A stretch of 64,000 nucleotides of DNA from Streblospio benedicti (GCA_019095985.1 CM032668.1:25505588-25569587); one strand, 5' to 3'. Shown: positions 13,410 through 24,660, numbered from the stretch's first letter. Numbers and translations: made by a program. Notes: generated by a model from the letters alone, not told the origin.

Positions 13410-16400
13410 ATGGATCTGCTGAACTCCACCAACCTGTCGGTACCATGTGGCGGCGGCAGTGGCGACGGCAACGCTTCCCTGGTCGGGTGTGGCGGCGGGG
13501 AGGTGGCTGGTGACGGATCTCCTCCTCCTCCTCTCTGGATCTTCCTCGCTCTGTCCATCATCCCTGTGTGGGTGATGTTCGGCAACTTCATGGTGCTCAT
13601 GGCCGTGGTGAGTTGAGTTTGATGGTGATGCAGTAGATCCTCTCTATTGAGATGACCTGGAGCACTATGCTCAAGTGGTGTCAGAGGAGAAGTTGTTTCC
13701 TTGGGGGTGAAGGGGGGGGGGGCTACTTGTGGCGGTTTTGAACGAAAGAAATGGTTTTATGTAAATAGAAATAATAAAACAGAATATTGCATAATAGTCT
13801 CTCAATAGAAAAGTGCTCTCAGTTAGAGGTTCTACTGTATTTATGTGTTTATGAATAGTGCGACAGTGATTTAACATGTAGAGTATGCCTCTGTGCGGTG
13901 ACATATGGGAAATACGCAAAAGCATCAGTTCTATTCAGAAAAATGCTTAATTTCTGGTAAATAGAGATACACACTGATCTAGTGTCCTCCAGTGCCATAA
14001 TAAGGAAGTCTTATCTATCCTGCTGCTTGGAGCCTTGGCCACATCATTCAATCGACAAATCATTAAAAATAATAATGCAACTGGCCCAGCGGCAGATCCA
14101 AAATTTCATGAACGGGGGTCGCCAGGGTGTGCATTATTTTGCATCCACCCAGAAAACCAGCAGTTCCAGGATCTGGTGCAAAATGAACATATAGAGGTCA
14201 AGGGGTCTTCGGGCCTCTGACACCCACAGTATCTGCCACTGCTGTTGATTTGATAACACCAATGACTAAAGAACTAATTATTAATTGTGTTTTTGGTACT
14301 GCATGTAAGTTATGGCGGCCATCTTGTAAAAAGATGGCCGCTAGCACCTGTTACTGACAGAGTGACCTCTAACGTAAGGCCACACCAAATCTGTTGCTTG
14401 TATCATCAAATGAACGATTCTATCAAAAAAAGATCAGACTTGTCTGCTCCACTATAACAGACGTGTGTGGTTTGCAGATGTGCCAGCCCAGTCTGCGCAC
14501 GCTGTCCAACTACGTGATCGCCTCGCTCGCCTTCACCGACTTCCTGCTCGCGCTCGTGGTCGTGCCCTTCGGCATCTACCAGGTGGTGAGTACACGTGAC
14601 CTGGGGTGTGAGGAGTAACTCAGGGATGTATAAGAGTGTTGAGTAGATTTGCTCCCAGCTGGGGTGTAGGAGTACCAGAGGGGTTAAGATATCCACATCT
14701 CATTTTGTATTTGGGATATTTCTGAATTTTGTACTCTATAACCTAAATGGGTGGCTTAAAAGTAGTCACTTGTGTAACTAATAGACTATAACTTCTACTT
14801 CTCAGGACAGTTCCATCTATACCATGGGTGTGTTGAGCAAACTCATCATACAAGATACGTAGGCATGGCAATTGTTCACAGCAAACTCGTTATACAAGGC
14901 AATATTGTTGTTAAACAAACAGAAGAAGAAAATCCAGATTTAACAAATACAAATTCAATACTAAATCAAACAAGTATCAAACAATCCAAACAAATATAAA
15001 CATATTGGTTCATCTTTCTTTATTCACAACACTAGATATTTTTGATGCATTAACAGTTTCGCCAAACAACTGTTGGCATCTTCAGAATGCTCTTCCATTG
15101 AAGATGCCAACAGTTGTTTGACGAAACTGTTAATGTATCAAAAATATCTAGTGTTGTGAATAAAGAAAGATGAACCAATATATTTCATACCAACACAATG
15201 AACAGTTTCAAGGAAATATAAACATATATTCACACACCATTTCATACAATGCAATTATTGTGCATCTACGATGTGACACACCATACCCGCTACAAGCCCC
15301 GCCCTGTGCTCTCTGCCCCAGGTGTGCCAGCGCTGGGAGCTGGGGCTGTACGTGTGCCTGCTGTGGACGGGCAGCGACGTGTTCCTGTCCACCACGTCCA
15401 TCCTTCACCTGGCCGCCATCGCCATCCACCGCTACCTCGGCATCTCACATCCTCTGCGGGTCCGCAGTGTGCAGGTAGGTGACTGACACCGACCGCTACG
15501 TACTACCAAGATAGAGCCCTTAAATTTACGTGCAACTAGACATTGGCCAGTTACTTGCACCACGTGGAATATGTGACAAAGAATTAGCCATTACGTGTCA
15601 CCAAATTGAACTATCATGTTACCAGGTGGTTACGATGAATGGTCTATTACATTGAATACGTGATTCGTGTAAATATGAGAACAAACCTTTTGATGAGTCT
15701 TTGGTGTAACGCTGCCTTTCACTGATGATACCAATAGAGGTGTTTTTATGAGGGGACATGTTGATCTCCTTGTGAATGTTTTATATTGCAAACATTTACT
15801 TATTTTGGAGGTGACCTACTTGTTGTGGTTGTCTTGATGGGAGGTGTTACGGTTGGTGAAACCTGCCTTGTGCAGTGAAACATAAATCTGGTAATGTTTT
15901 AAAGCATATTCAAATCAAATCAACTCACATCACTGATCATATTCTAACTACTTGCTCATACATATTGGCTCTTGCATTTGGATGCCTTGGTGATACAATT
16001 TGTGATAGGCTAAACGGACACCTCATTACACTGACAACATAATTACAGGCATACTTTTCATTCCCCTGTGAATTCTATATAGTTTTACAGGGAATCATGA
16101 CTCGATTTTGTTTCTAATTGTAAATATCATCAAATAGGATAGATGGTATAAGTATAATACCCTTGCTAGCACCAGTTCCTAGCAACCTAGCTAATTGTAT
16201 GTTTGGTTGTTACCTAGGAGATGCGTCACGTGGCCTTGCTGTTGCTACCCACGTGGACTGTCGCCTTCGCCATAGCACTGCCGCTTATAATACAAGGTAG
16301 GTGAGTCGGGTGTTGAGCAAACTCAGCATGCAAGGTAGACAGGACAGATTGAGCAAACTCATCATATATGATAAGGTAGGTAGACTGTGTCATCGCCAAA

Positions 16401-19400
16401 TTCGTTATACAATGTAGGAACGGCGGTTGTTGAGCAAACTCATTGCACAAAGTAGGTTTGTGGCAGTTTCACTACTCTAACATCCAACTAAACGTGACGC
16501 ACACACATCAATGGTTTTGCTAATCACGTTGATGAACACATATATCTAATAACATAATGAGTTACAACCACATGTGATTTGGGAGAACCACTAATGATGA
16601 TATGTTTACTAGATTAATGATAGGAATATGCAATGGGAGTGAGTGTACTTGGCTGTAACAAACACCAACTTTGTGCACTCTGAATTTGTCATTGTAACAT
16701 TGGTAGAAAGCACAGTAAAAAAAAAACACCCCCATCCCCGTACACACACACATACCGTATTCTCTCTCACGCATACACGCGTGTGCGCGCGCACCCACAC
16801 ACAAAAAATGAGTTTAGAAAAAAGAAACTGTCATCTACCTAACCGTGCTGCTGTCCGCTCTAGGTGCGTTCTACGACGCGTCTGCCGTGCTGGTGGAGGT
16901 GGGGGCCGGCGTGCGCCTCTGCGGCATCTTCGACCGCACGTTCGCCGTGTACTCGTCCATGGTCTCCTACTTCGTGCCACTCGCCATCATGATCTTCGCG
17001 GATCTCAGGTAATACTTACAAATCAGAGGTTGATGCCGCCATTTTGGAGTGGAGGGTTGTTGCAATTCAAATCAAATCAAATCAAATCATTTATTGAATC
17101 AGACATAAAACATGTCCATATAACAAAAAAAAAAACACATGTACATTATTAACATGCAGTTATAATAAACATCACAGTTAAAACTTAAATACTTAAAAAC
17201 TCATCTATCAAAATTTAAAAGTCAACTCTAGCCATGTCTTATTAATTAGGCTCCTATAAATATGAAAATCACTAGTAAAACATGCCTGTATCAGAGCATT
17301 CTGACTCGATAGTAACCTGTTTCTAAAATTAACAATATTTTTACGAATTAATACATTAAAACTGTCTATTCCATAAAAGTTTTGTAACTGGGAAGTGCTT
17401 TGCATCCTATTTACAGACATAAAATTTAGAAATTACCCCTCTTACTTTTAATACAGTGAAGTACACACGTGGCGTCTCACGGCATCAATCTGTAACAATG
17501 ACCACATTCCCGCTGTACAGCAGAATCTCTGTATTGAGACCATTCAGGGGACTGGCCACAGGTGGTTTTGATGGAGAAGTGACGAGGAGGTCTCTTCATG
17601 GAGATTCATTTGGGTTGCGTTATGAGGATTTTTGTATCGTTTGAAATAGCCTTGCGAAAGAGGTGGTCTCATTATAGAGGTGTGATGGTCCTAATTGAAA
17701 GCGCTTCGATTAGCAAAACGGCCATAGCTTCGTATGCCAATTTTTTTTTAAAAAAATGTAAAATGACCGAAGCTTCGATTACTGTAATTGTTGTAAATTG
17801 CAAAAGGGGCAAAGTTTGAATTGGAATATTTAAATTGGTGAAAATTGATATCTCTAGTGAAAATGGTTTGTATCGAAATAGATAGGCCTATATTGCCTGT
17901 GTTCGATTTTTCTTTTCTAAGTGTGCTCTTGAAACGTACATTTGTGCATATTATTAGATGTCAGCATCGTACTCCTCATATTTCAGGTCGGTGCAGATTC
18001 TACGCAGAAACGTGAAAATTACAGTGACCGAGAATGGTCGGCGGTCTACATCCAGCCACAGTCTACAGAGCACAGACAGGATCAAGCCGCTCACAAACCA
18101 GGTTGGTCAAGACTAATATTCTAAGGTCAAGTCTACCATTCAATGACATGTGTTCCTGTCTATAGTATCCAAAAGGTTTCTTTGCTTAGGTGAGATTCGA
18201 ACACACAACCTCGATGTTGAGATGATAATTGGCCAAGTATGTGGCTGGCGGTTTACAGAGACAGCGGCTCACTGGTTGGGATCATGATCATGGTGTCATT
18301 CTGGTCTGCCAACCAAGGAGTCGTGGGTTTGAGACCCGTCAAGACCATTTTATATAGTTGAAGGAAGCGTAGCGTTGAAAAACTTATCTCTTTAACTATG
18401 TGAATATAGTGGTAGGAACGTACTTTGTATATGTGCAAACTTTTTTATTTCACAAAACTATAATGTACTTTGTGATCCTTTGTATAGAAAACTAATATAG
18501 ACATGAAGATAATTGAATAACGAATGCAGTAACTTGAGCAAGAATGTAAAAACTTCACGATCTCAGCATATATCCTTCCTAAACACCTTCCAAGAAAAAA
18601 CATTTTCATCCATATACAACACAAAACTTTCCCTGACATTTTCAACCGCTACCTATGACCATCTTAAGAATTAAAAATTCCATAAAACACTATTAACCGT
18701 GTGTTTGCTGTGTGTAGGATCTGAGCCTGTACGAGATGACGCCGAGTGATTCGGCGGTCACGGTGCTGTCTCCTATGGTGGACGACGCGTGTAACCACAA
18801 CCACAAGGGCGCGCCGGTGGCGGCTGGGGCGGCGCCAGGCGTGGCGGGGGAGGGGGAGGCGGCCAACCTGATGCTGACGCCGCAGAGCACGCCGAGTAGC
18901 GAGCCGCGCGGAGCGCCGGTGCCGGCCGGCGGCAGGAAGCGCTCCAAGTCCATGGGGTGAGTGGCGTGCGCTGAGTGTGTCTGCTTAGTTTTATATTATC
19001 ATAAAATAAATTATATCATAACGTTCTCATGTATATAATAATCTACACCCCCCCCCCCAAAAAAAAAAGAAAAGAAAAAACCGGAAAAGACTCTTTGTTG
19101 AATTAATTCGCTTTGCTGTCTCGGGTCAGTCCCGTCTATTCTTTAAGTGATGAAAACGGCAGGGGCTTGTTTATTAGTTTATTCTCTCGCAGTTGGTTGC
19201 AGACTGCCCGTTCCTTCTCTGCTCCGCGTTTAAGTATCACCTTCCAAACGTAGCAGACTTCGTTGAGTGAGCCTCTGGTGTGAGACTGTACATTATAGAG
19301 GGAGTTTCTAAAAACTAAAAAAAAAAGTCTAAATTTGAAGCCCTCGCTATTCCAACATAAAGTATGCATTACCATAAAACCACCCCATGTGTGAACCCTT

Positions 19401-21021
19401 CAGGTACATCGGCATGCTGGCCACGCGCGGACTCGTCAAGATCAACTCGCGGGAGCGTCGTGCGGAGAAAACACTCATCTGGGTGTTCGCCTGCTTTGTG
19501 GTCTTCTGGCTGCCCTTCTTCACCACCAACCTCACCTACGGCATCTGCCGCCACTGCCACATACCCGAGGTACGTGTCCTGCTGTTTGGAGACGCTAATT
19601 TCATTGAAGAAATATGTCATGGTTTTGAGGCCAATATGCATGAATTCAATGCTTGAATTTGGTGAATATTGCCCGAGCTTGCTAGGGCAATATTGAATTC
19701 ATGTATATTGACCTCAAAACCATGACATATTTCTTCAGTTGATACATGGTACTCAGCTACCATTTCGGTTTCCTTGCAAGCATTTAGTGGAACCGAGAGT
19801 AATGTTCTTATAATAGAGGTGTTGTCTTTAGGGAACGATCATAAATAACGATACCCGGGGGGGGGGGTCGTCCATTTTTTGGGACTCGAAGAAATGGTTA
19901 ACCGACCCCCCCATCAACATTTTAAAAAGTTGGGTGACCCGCCGCCCCCGCCCCCCACTAAAACAAAAGTCCTCTACATAGTCATTGCATTACTGTACAG
20001 TAGATAAAAGAAAATATTTGAAAAATTATACCGTAGCGTGATAAAAAAGTTCAGCGACTCCCCCAAAAGGGAATCAGAAAAGTTGGACGACCCCCCACCC
20101 CCACCCCCACCCACCTTTTTGGACACGCCCCCCCGGTATCATTGTTTATGATCGTTCCCTTAGAGAATTGGTCTGAATTGGAGGTTCTACTGTTGACAGA
20201 TTCCCCCGCCGCTCACACTATTGTCATTAATGAAATAAAACCATACCATAAGTACAACATTCATAGTTTCTGGGTTGATATTTATTGGATTAAAACATGA
20301 TCAATGCTACTCAGTTTCGTTTGGTAACAGTACTACTGCCAGATGATGCAGCCCAAATAATCCATTTGTCTGAGTACCAAACAGCATGACTGTCTGCATC
20401 AAATAATGCCACAAAACCATGTTTTAGACGCTTAGGGACCATTCAGAATTTATCACAGGGTGGGGTAGGAGGATTTTAGGGCGGGCCATGAACTTTTGTC
20501 ACAATGTTTGGAGGGGGGCCATCCGTTTTTTCACACACTATTGAGGGGTGGCTATCAATTTTTTCACAGAAAATGTACCGCTATTTTTAGAAATTATGGG
20601 TTGGACATCCATCAAATCGGATTTGGGTTAACTGACAATGATTGTTAGCTGTTGGTGGGGGGTCATCAATTTCTGTCGCATGAAATTGAGGGGGGTTACC
20701 ATTTTTTCACAAAGATTTGAGGGGGGGGGTATCAATTTTTTCACAGCATTTTTGGAAAATCCTCCTACCCCACCCTGTCATAAATACTGAATGGTCCCTT
20801 AGAATTCGCTTTGTTCACGAATGCTGTGCTAAAACAAACATTGCACGTGTCGTCTGCTGCTGTTTCAGGATGTGTTCCTCACGTTCACGTGGCTGGGCTA
20901 CATCTCGTCCGGGGTGAACCCGTGCATCTACACGCTCCTCAACCGCGACTTCCGCAACGCTTTCCGCCGCATCCTCACCTGCCGCCACAGTCACCGGCAC
21001 CGACACAAACCTCACAGATAG
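13410..21021 (+). CDS. Biogenic-amine-type class A GPCR, nine exons
   Basis: A seven-transmembrane receptor for an amine, probably signalling through a G protein at the plasma membrane. Exons: 13410-13607, 14478-14585, 15322-15474, 16218-16296, 16864-17008, 17987-18101, 18718-18956, 19404-19569 and 20869-21021. All junctions are GT/AG and keep frame, giving 451 residues. N-glycosylation sites precede TM1. Visible landmarks are N59 (1.50), D87 (2.50), C114 and C199 (disulfide), D121 (3.32), S210/S211/S214 (5.42/5.43/5.46), W381, P383, F384 and F385 in TM6, W409 and Y412 in TM7, then NPCIY. D3.32 with W7.40 and Y7.43 is the aminergic signature, and the TM5 serines recall catecholamine receptors. 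FTWLGY and the CxxCxIP loop resemble dopamine D2, while the SDVFLST stretch resembles 5-HT2. The DRY motif is HRY (138-140). Loop 3 (about 230-360) is long and rich in Pro, Gly and Ala. Exons look far more GC-rich than introns. Start chosen at MDLL; an upstream in-frame ATG (13341) lies in the minisatellite. Confidence 0.88.
13633..13839. mobile_element. pogo/Tigger-like MITE remnant in GPCR intron 1
   Basis: The right end, TTAGAGGTTCTACTGTA, is the complement of the Tigger-type TACAGTAGAACCTCTAA terminus. The left end, CCTCTCTATTGAGATGACC, is a weaker match. There is a poly-G run in the interior and no coding capacity. Confidence 0.4.
14087..14241. mobile_element. Short MITE-like element in GPCR intron 1
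   Basis: Its ends, CAGCGGCAGATCC and TATCTGCCACTG, are short inverted repeats. A GGCAGATCC end also occurs at 24507 (a better preserved copy) and near 62810. No target duplication is visible, so the boundaries are tentative. Confidence 0.35.
15002..15181. repeat. Foldback element in GPCR intron 2
   Basis: A near-perfect inverted repeat with arms of about 83 bp around a loop of about 14 bp. The outer ends are ATTGGTTCATCTTTC and its complement; the inner ends are GATGCCAACAG and its complement. A transcript would form a long hairpin about 140 bp upstream of exon 3. Confidence 0.85.
15499..15690. repeat. Dispersed repeat, second copy
   Basis: This is a diverged copy of 3998-4225, located at the start of GPCR intron 3. 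The shared order of ACGTGCAACTA, ACATTGGCCAG-like and CCATTACGTGTCAC phrases supports common origin. Confidence 0.4.
16305..16460. repeat. Diverged tandem repeat in GPCR intron 4
   Basis: The phrase TTGAGCAAACTCATCATACAAGGTAGG recurs four times with substitutions. A similar phrase occurs at about 14830-14900 in intron 2. The unit length is about 45 bp. Its GGTAGG phrase resembles the genuine exon 4 donor just upstream (CAAG/GTAGGT). Confidence 0.55.
17067..17425 (-). mobile_element. 5'-truncated LINE 3' end in GPCR intron 5
   Basis: On the minus strand it encodes about 70 residues typical of a LINE reverse-transcriptase C-terminus (NFYGIDSFN, then RLLSSQN and IQACFTSD). It ends at the left in a (CAAAT)n tail. 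The same 3' end, CATAAAACATGTCCATATAAC, occurs at 55025-55090, which identifies an interspersed family. It is non-functional as it stands because only the extreme 3' end is present. Confidence 0.6.
17516..17700. mobile_element. pogo/Tigger-like MITE remnant
   Basis: It opens with TACAGCAGAATCTCTGTATTG and contains GAGGTCTCTTCATGGAGATTC and GGTGGTCTCATTATAGAGG, the phrase set of the Tigger-like family in this window. The right terminus is not preserved. Confidence 0.4.
18258..18345 (+). repeat. tRNA-derived SINE head
   Basis: CGGCTCACTGG (18264) resembles a Pol III box A, and GGTTTGAGACC (18326) a box B, at tRNA-like spacing. An oppositely oriented box B (complement of GTTCGAATCTCACC) lies just to the left at about 18190. 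No intact cloverleaf was drawn, so a SINE is more likely than a tRNA gene. Confidence 0.4.
19603..19738. repeat. Foldback repeat just after GPCR exon 8
   Basis: The arms run from ATTGAAGAAATATGTCATGG on the left to the complement ending ATATTTCTTCAG on the right, with two paired blocks interrupted by a short asymmetric bulge. It starts about 35 bp after the exon 8 donor. Confidence 0.8.
19787..20193. mobile_element. pogo/Tigger-like MITE split by another MITE
   Basis: The left part (19787-19830) begins AGTGGAACCGAGAG; the right part (20160-20193) ends GGAGGTTCTACTGT, the complement of a Tigger-type terminus. The 329-bp element between them is a separate insertion with its own target duplication. 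Confidence 0.5.
19831..20159. mobile_element. PIF/Harbinger-type MITE, second family
   Basis: The terminal inverted repeats GGGAACGATCATAAATAACG and its near complement are flanked by TTA on both sides (19828-19830, 20160-20162). The interior is C- and G-rich with no open frame. It sits inside the Tigger-like remnant 19787-20193. Confidence 0.7.
20435..20798. mobile_element. PIF/Harbinger-type MITE, copy 2
   Basis: Same family as 188-595, with the same terminal sequence GGGACCATTCAG and a TTA target duplication (20432-20434, 20799-20801). It lies in GPCR intron 8, 70 bp before exon 9. The two copies in one window are alike enough that the family was active fairly recently, though identity was not computed. 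Confidence 0.75.
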
Positions 21022-21330
21022 CCAGGCACAAGCCTCCTAGTTAGCCAAGCACAGGCCTCACAGTTAGCCAGACACAAGCCTGAAAGATAGCCAGACACAA
21101 GCCTGAAAGATAGCCAGGCACAAGCCCCACAGTTAGCCAGGCACAAGCCTCACAGTTAGCCAGGCACAAGCCCCACAGTTAGCCAGGCACAAGCCCCACA
21201 GTTAGCCAGGCACCAGCACAGGCACACACCTCACATATACCCAAACACAGGCCTAATAGACACAGGCACAAACTCACCGCCAGTCACTAACCTCACATAT
21301 AGCCAGACACATGCACAAGCACCAACCAAA
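21000..21330. repeat. 23-bp minisatellite over the GPCR stop codon
   Basis: Eight clear 23-bp units with consensus TAGCCAGGCACAAGCC.CACAG run from the TAG stop codon at 21019, followed by degraded units to about 21330. The last coding bases (CACAAACCTCACAGA) look like a partial unit, so the receptor's C-terminal residues and stop codon appear to be part of the array. Confidence 0.9.
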
Positions 21331-21340
21331 CGTAGGGATA

Positions 21341-21346
21341 AATAAA
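21341..21346 (+). terminator. Candidate polyadenylation signal of the GPCR gene
   Basis: An AATAAA hexamer 320 bp after the receptor stop codon, just beyond the 23-bp repeat array. It is the first convincing one on the plus strand. Confidence 0.4.
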
Positions 21347-21349
21347 ATA

Positions 21350-23240
21350 GATAGCCAGGCAGAAAGACCACCACGGATCACTATTCTAAAGTGTTGATAA
21401 AGGCAAATGGCCACAGAACATAAAAGTTTTAACAGTCTAGTGGGAAAGTCTTGTACCGTGTAACACGTACTATTTTTACTATCTCCAAACTCTAGTGTGC
21501 GTCTGTCTTATACGTGCTAAATGTGACTACTTGCTACGGGGTTAGTGTAGGTGGTCCCAAAATTATGAAGTTTGTCCATATACAATTGGATATGGGGAGC
21601 ATCTCATGTCAACATTGTGATGTGGTTTCTTGCTTGTAAGTATTGATGAAACCAATCAACATACTTGCCAAACACTACCGATACTGCGAATGTCATCGCC
21701 CAATCTAATGAATGATCACATATTGTGGTCCAACATATCTCGTGTATATTCTAGTAGTACATGTGGGTGCACCTAAAACTGCCATTGAAACAAAATTCCA
21801 ATACACTCGTGGGTGTTGCTAAGGAAAAACAGTGTGTAGACAGCATCCATTACATTCAACCTAAAACTTTCCAGTGTGGGTCATATACATCAAGTGGTTT
21901 CCGTTCAGTCACAGTGAAATGGAATAATCAAGATTAGAACTTTTTTCTGGTGGACATTAGAGATAATTTTGCGGTGTACTGTACAAGGGGCATACATTTA
22001 GAACACTTCTAACGCCACCGTGTCGTTCTAATTATGCTTAGTAATGCTTGCACCAGGGAAGTGCTATTCATACACCGCAGGCTATATTTATCAGACCACA
22101 AACGTGCTTTATATCGATACTGTAAATATTGTATATGTAAGAAAGTTCCTGTTTACACATGCACACGTGCACCTACTAAAGAGAGTGCCAAACGACAGAT
22201 GTGCTCATTACCGTGTATGAAGTTCCCCTGGTTTTCAATGCGGAATGTGCACTCTGTATGGCATACTTGTACTTGCTATTGTGTATGTAGGCCTAATTGA
22301 GGAAGGATGGTTAGTATTAATGTGAATTTGTGGGGCATGATCCCACCTCTAAAATGAGCAGAAACAATGAAAACTATGGATACGGGATTAGCAAATTTTG
22401 GGTGTGGGGAAGCAATCGAAAATAATGAGGATACGCCATAATCATGATAATGTAATGTAAAGTTTAAAATGAATATTATCTTCAGCTATCTTACTTTAAT
22501 GATGAATATGTTAAAGTGTTTGAATAGATACTATGATCACAATTGCTAATGTGGTATATTTCTGTAAGAAAAACATAACAAAATGTGAATCATAAGCCGT
22601 AATGCTTATAGATGAGCGAAGTTCCTCTATCAAAGATGCCTACATGTACCTATACCGCGTCACTTGAATTGTTGCAATTGACTATTTTAGCGATGTATAT
22701 ATGTCTGTTTGAGTGAGTATTTGAGTGATTACACCTGCACATAGTTTTGGCAGTCGTGTATTATCATGCATACATGAACTATAATAGAGCTATCATGCTA
22801 ACTTGAATTCACTTACAAATTATTTTGTACATGTAGCGTGCAATGGAAGTTGTAATTCTGATGGGACGCATATAAACCAAGCATGATCGGCTGATAGCAT
22901 GATTCAGAAGTTCAGGTTATTGTTCTGTACGTAGAAATATGGGCTAATTTACGACATTGTATTTTCTTTTCAATGTTAATCATATGCATAATTTATTTGA
23001 AAAAAAAAAGAAATGTCATATTGTTCTTTAACTTTATGTATGCGAAATGATACGATACCTTCAATATAATTCAAATTACAAACTGTGTTTAGTTGTTTCG
23101 GAATTTGAGTTAATAATGAAAAAACTGCTTTGCAATTAAGGTGTTCCAATTGCCACTGTAGTGATATTGAAGCATAGATGTCATAGAAATTGAGAGTTGA
23201 CAATTTCACAAGTTATACACGCAGCACTGATATTATTGAC
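21350..23240. other. Unassigned intergenic DNA
   Basis: Nothing beyond AT-rich unique sequence is recognised; part may be the 3' UTR of the GPCR transcript. Confidence 0.3.
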
Positions 23241-23533
23241 GGACCATTAGATATTTGGGGGTGGGGGAGGGTGACAAAAACTTTTCTCGCAATTTTTTTT
23301 TAAATCCTTTGATAAAATCAATCAATTTATTTGTTTTCTCAAATCAAAATCAGACAAAAAAATTCCGGGGGACGAGCCACGGAGACTTTTGTAATCAAAC
23401 ATAGTTTCCCCGCATTTTATACACAAACGTGTTTTCTACCAGAATCAGAAACAAACATTTTTTTTTATTTTTTTATTTATTTTTTGGGGGAGGAATGTTG
23501 TTGCCCCACCCCAACATATTTAATGGTCGGTCC
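23241..23533. mobile_element. MITE-like element
   Basis: GGACCATTAGATATTTGGGG at the left matches the complement of the right end, which reads CCCCACCCCAACATATTTAATGGTC.. inward. The inverted ends are about 28 bp, imperfect, with G-rich inner flanks like the Harbinger MITEs above. No clear target duplication. Confidence 0.45.
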
Positions 23534-24385
23534 TTTGTCATTGCCTTACAAATCGGTATCTCCACCAATATAGCACGTTTTCACAGTTGATAATTTTTTT
23601 ACTGTTTTCTTGAGGTAATAATTCTGTTTTATGGAAATTGATAGATTACTGATTTACTTGGGTCAAGAGGATACATAGATGTGGTAAACTACTGTATAGG
23701 CAGTACTGCATTATGCATTATTCAGTAGCCTACACTTATAAAGCCCAGTATTATGTATTCAGAATGTTGTAAAATTTATTTAAATGCATCACTCTCTACG
23801 AGAGGTCGACCTTTTTAAAAATATATTAGTGTGAATAATATATTGTATGATTGTATTTGATAATTTACTTTGATAGAATGATATAAAATGTTAAATATAA
23901 TGAATATTTAATTATTATTATTATATATATTTTTTAATCTTGCTTTTTCAAAATGTTTTATGACCTATTTCCTACAAAGCAAATGGTACTAGTAAAGAAG
24001 AACCACGCTTTTTGAAGACAAATAAAGAAGATCCACTATGTTAAAGAAAAATGAGCCTCTTGTAGAGAGTGATTACTATACAATAAGAAGTACACACATA
24101 TTCTGTTTGTGTAGAAGTATTATGTGTTGTGTGTTGTACTGTACTTAGTTTACAGTACAGCGAAATTTACTCAAGGTATATTGTATCGGGGCTGAAGCCT
24201 GCATTATGTGTTATGACGTCAATTTGTTACTATAGTACTTTCCAAAAAGGTCATGCACTTGATGTCCACAAGTGCAGTTGTACTGCATATCATCAAGCGT
24301 GAAATGTCACCAATAAATCAAAAGTGTATGGAATAGTTTGCTTTTTAGTTATGACAGTCACATACTCAAAAGCTAAACACAATAC

Positions 24386-24443
24386 TTTTTCTCAGTAGTG
24401 ATTGTCCAGATAAATACGTTTTCTCAGTAGTGATTGTCCAGAT
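24386..24443. repeat. Tandem duplication, about 34-bp unit
   Basis: The phrase TTTTCTCAGTAGTGATTGTC appears twice in tandem within 60 bp. No function is apparent. Confidence 0.7.
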
Positions 24444-24506
24444 GTGTACATTATGGCCCAACGCCAAACCCGAGATCAGGTTGCTAGCGCGGGTTCCCAT
24501 CAAGTA

Positions 24507-24660
24507 CATAGGCAGATCCAGGTTTTCGGAAAAGGGGGGCGTACTTAAGGAAAAGAGGGGGCGCACTTACGGGATTTCATGAAAAACCCTATGAATATGA
24601 AGTATTTTGGTGGGAAAAGGGGGGGGCGCCCCCTGCACCCCCCCCGTGGATCTGCCTATG
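24507..24660. mobile_element. Short MITE with GGCAGATCC ends
   Basis: The terminal inverted repeats CATAGGCAGATCCA.GG are flanked by AAGTA on both sides (24502-24506 and 24661-24665). The interior has runs of G and C, with GGGGGGCGC phrases facing each other. Related ends occur at 14087 and near 62810. Confidence 0.6.

Noticed and set aside
21019-21225. CRISPR-like regular 23-bp repeat
   Set aside because: Same reason: contiguous units, no spacers.
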